In this document: positions 62,402 through 64,000 of the stretch, one piece after another
Layout: each line of letters begins with the position of its first letter
How positions within the stretch are numbered: the first letter of the stretch is position 1
Made by a program: the position numbers and the translations under genes
Origin: Liopterus haemorrhoidalis
Lineage: Eukaryota; Arthropoda; Insecta; Coleoptera; Dytiscidae
Reading direction: 5' to 3'
NCBI GenBank assembly: GCA_963971575.1
Contig: OZ020622.1
Coordinates: 15,378,879 to 15,442,878 of the forward strand
DNA: 64,000 nt
Notes under the pieces: generated by a model
Database searches by the model: none
Told to the model about the DNA's origin: nothing
Seen by the model: the letters and a program-made list of their open reading frames with translations, nothing else

Positions 62402-63432
62402 TTATGTGAAGTGTGCATTTTCACACATTTCAGGGTTTCGCAGGTATTTAGTAAGTGAATGATGATTATTTGAGATGCCAACAAATTTTAACTTAAAATA
62501 TTTTTTTATTAATTTTAATTAGGATGCCTAATACCATTATTTGGGTTTCTAAATATTTGCAGTATTTTTTTTATATAAGGTTCATTAATATTTTGAAAAT
62601 TGCACCTACGGCTTCCATTGGTTGTTTAAGTCATAAACTCCGCCCCTCTGATTTCGTATACATTCAAACATAGAATTAAATTATAATTTCAACACTTCTC
62701 ACTGGTTATTAAATTTATGCTTTTAAAAATTAAATGCAACATTTGCCAAAATATAACTAGAATTTTGACAGAATAATTTAAACAAAATAAAAATGAAAAA
62801 AAAAAAAAAAAAAAACAAAAAAATTGACGGGAATCGAACAGTAGTTTGCAACTTACGAAGCGAGAACGTTACCACAGGATTACGGACGTTCACTCGTTTA
62901 CTGTGTTAAATAGCGGATTAAATATTTTACATATTTTAGTTAAAAACACAAAAAATGCGTTATTTTCCGAAAACATAATCTGATTGAATCAAAAATTCCT
63001 GTTATACTATTCCGGTTTACACCAATGTACATTACTTAGAATTTTTTCAGATTTTTAGTTTAAACCATCTGGGCTACAGGGTGTGGGACAAATTTTTTTT
63101 TGCACAATTTTGGCAAACACGTCAAATTACTTTATTTTGCAAAAATAAAATTTTGATCGTTAATCCACGTACTAAGGGCTTTCATTTGATACCCTACTCA
63201 GAATTTAAAAAAAATATATTTTTATTTTGATGAGCATATTTATATTTTTAGGGGGATATGGTTTTTAGATGTTTTAGTATTTTTCCTATGTGCGGGTCAA
63301 AGAGTTGTATAAGCATGTCAAATTTCAACTCTCTAGGTTTAGCCGTTTGACTACAATTTTTACCGAACAGACAGACAGACGACAAAATGACGGTATAAGG
63401 GTTTTTTGGTCATACCTACAAAACCCTAAAAA
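62402..63432 (-). mobile_element. HINE-like element, copy H7
   Basis: On the minus strand it starts TTTTTAGGGTTTTGTAGGT and has a short GTCTGTCTGTT tract. It ends CCTGCGAAACCCTGAAATG, a hairpin region and CTTCACATAA. It shares the 3' module and the tRNA-cassette flanks with H5. Confidence 0.75.
62824..62891 (-). ncRNA. tRNA-like Pol III cassette in HINE copy H7
   Basis: On the minus strand, a weak A box (TAATCCTGTGG, 62882-62872), TCTCGCTTCGTAAG, and B box TGTTCGATTCC (62840-62830; one mismatch to consensus) are followed by a T-run. Start-to-start spacing is 42 bp, nearly that of a tRNA. Confidence 0.5.
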
Positions 63433-63547
63433 TGCATCAGTTGATAGAGGAAAAATCAAAGTTTATTTTATATTAGTATAAAATTTTAAAAATAAATATC
63501 AATATTATGAAAATGTAAAAATTGTTCGAAGGTACAACAGTCTCCCC

Positions 63548-64000
63548 TACATATTTATATAATCTGTGGTATTATGAAAAAGTCAATTATAACCGCCGCA
63601 TTCCTTATAATCTTGAATTTACTTTGTGATACAAAATGATTTAGAGACCACTAAGCTGATTACCAATTTTCACCATTAAATACGAGAAAAAAATATAATT
63701 TAAAAAACTTTGCTGTATTTTAATGTTTCCATCATTTTGGGTGTTCACGAAACACTTGTATGCGCTGAGTCTTAAGATACTTTTCCATAATTATTATTCA
63801 TTTATTTGCCGGCAACTAGGCCAAAATTATAAAAACAGATATTAAACATACATAATAACATATAAACAAGTAATACAATATAACAAAATAGACAAGATAA
63901 AATAATAATAAAATAATATAACAAAATAATAAATACATTTATACATACAGTTCCAACTACTGGTTTAGACGGTCTCATACCAATACAAATCATAGATTTA
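63548..64000. other. AGBL5 intron 1, last part; no supported feature
   Basis: AT-rich sequence up to the window edge. No exon with an AGBL5-like frame and no transposon ends recognised. Confidence 0.4.

Larger units (their letters stand above)
60358..63547. mobile_element. TA-flanked composite, ends GGGGAGACTGTTG
   Basis: GGGGAGACTGTTG at the left is mirrored by CAACAGTCTCCCC at the right, with TA on both sides. The short ends resemble those of 45144. It encloses a hAT right end (CGGTTGGGAACCACTG, to 60576), a LINE fragment and HINE copy H7. The two ends could belong to separate insertions. Confidence 0.45.

Overview
This is AT-rich DNA from an animal nuclear genome, almost certainly an arthropod and probably an insect. 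The evidence is two split, conserved eukaryotic genes with GT-AG introns, and insect-type transposons (mariner D34D, IS630/Tc1-like, pogo/Tigger, hAT, PIF/Harbinger-like, CR1/Jockey-group LINEs, Helentron-type elements). I cannot name the species or order from sequence alone. There is no bacterial gene, rRNA or CRISPR array.

Host genes lie in the last quarter. CDC16 (APC6, a TPR subunit of the anaphase-promoting complex) runs on the minus strand from 58256 to 46219. All ten coding exons could be joined in frame into a 647-residue protein. Head to head with it, 834 bp away, is the first coding exon of AGBL5 (cytosolic carboxypeptidase 5) on the plus strand; the rest of that gene is beyond the window. 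At 3504-3663 a GC-rich exon-like segment on the minus strand has good splice sites but no identified gene.

Almost everything else is transposon-derived and often nested. 1-7,600: hAT-like elements with 8-bp target duplications, a mariner inverted pair, and an ATTTCAAAT satellite. 7,861-10,860: a nearly intact LINE. 11,600-24,100: hAT-like elements, mariner and LINE remnants. 24,170-34,240: an IS630-like element holding a Helentron-type insertion and a THAP-bearing element, then a palindromic element split by a Mutator-like element that itself holds two tandem Helentron-type copies. 38,900-40,400: Helentron-type, hAT and Helentron-type copies nested in that order. 42,360-45,903: a mariner with plant Stowaway-like ends, broken by a Tc1 element that contains another Helentron-type copy. 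The long CDC16 introns hold Tigger, Tc1, hAT and Harbinger-like elements, while the uninvaded introns are only 52-60 bp.

The most unusual pattern is a family of Helentron-associated (HINE-like) repeats with at least seven copies. They have GTCT microsatellites, short subterminal inverted repeats and a 3' hairpin. At the same internal position they carry tRNA-like cassettes (Pol III A and B boxes followed by T-runs) that differ between copies. The second is a minisatellite of roughly 40-50 bp (GGTCCTCAC...AAGTGATGAGC...A-run) that recurs inside many hAT-like elements with unrelated terminal repeats.
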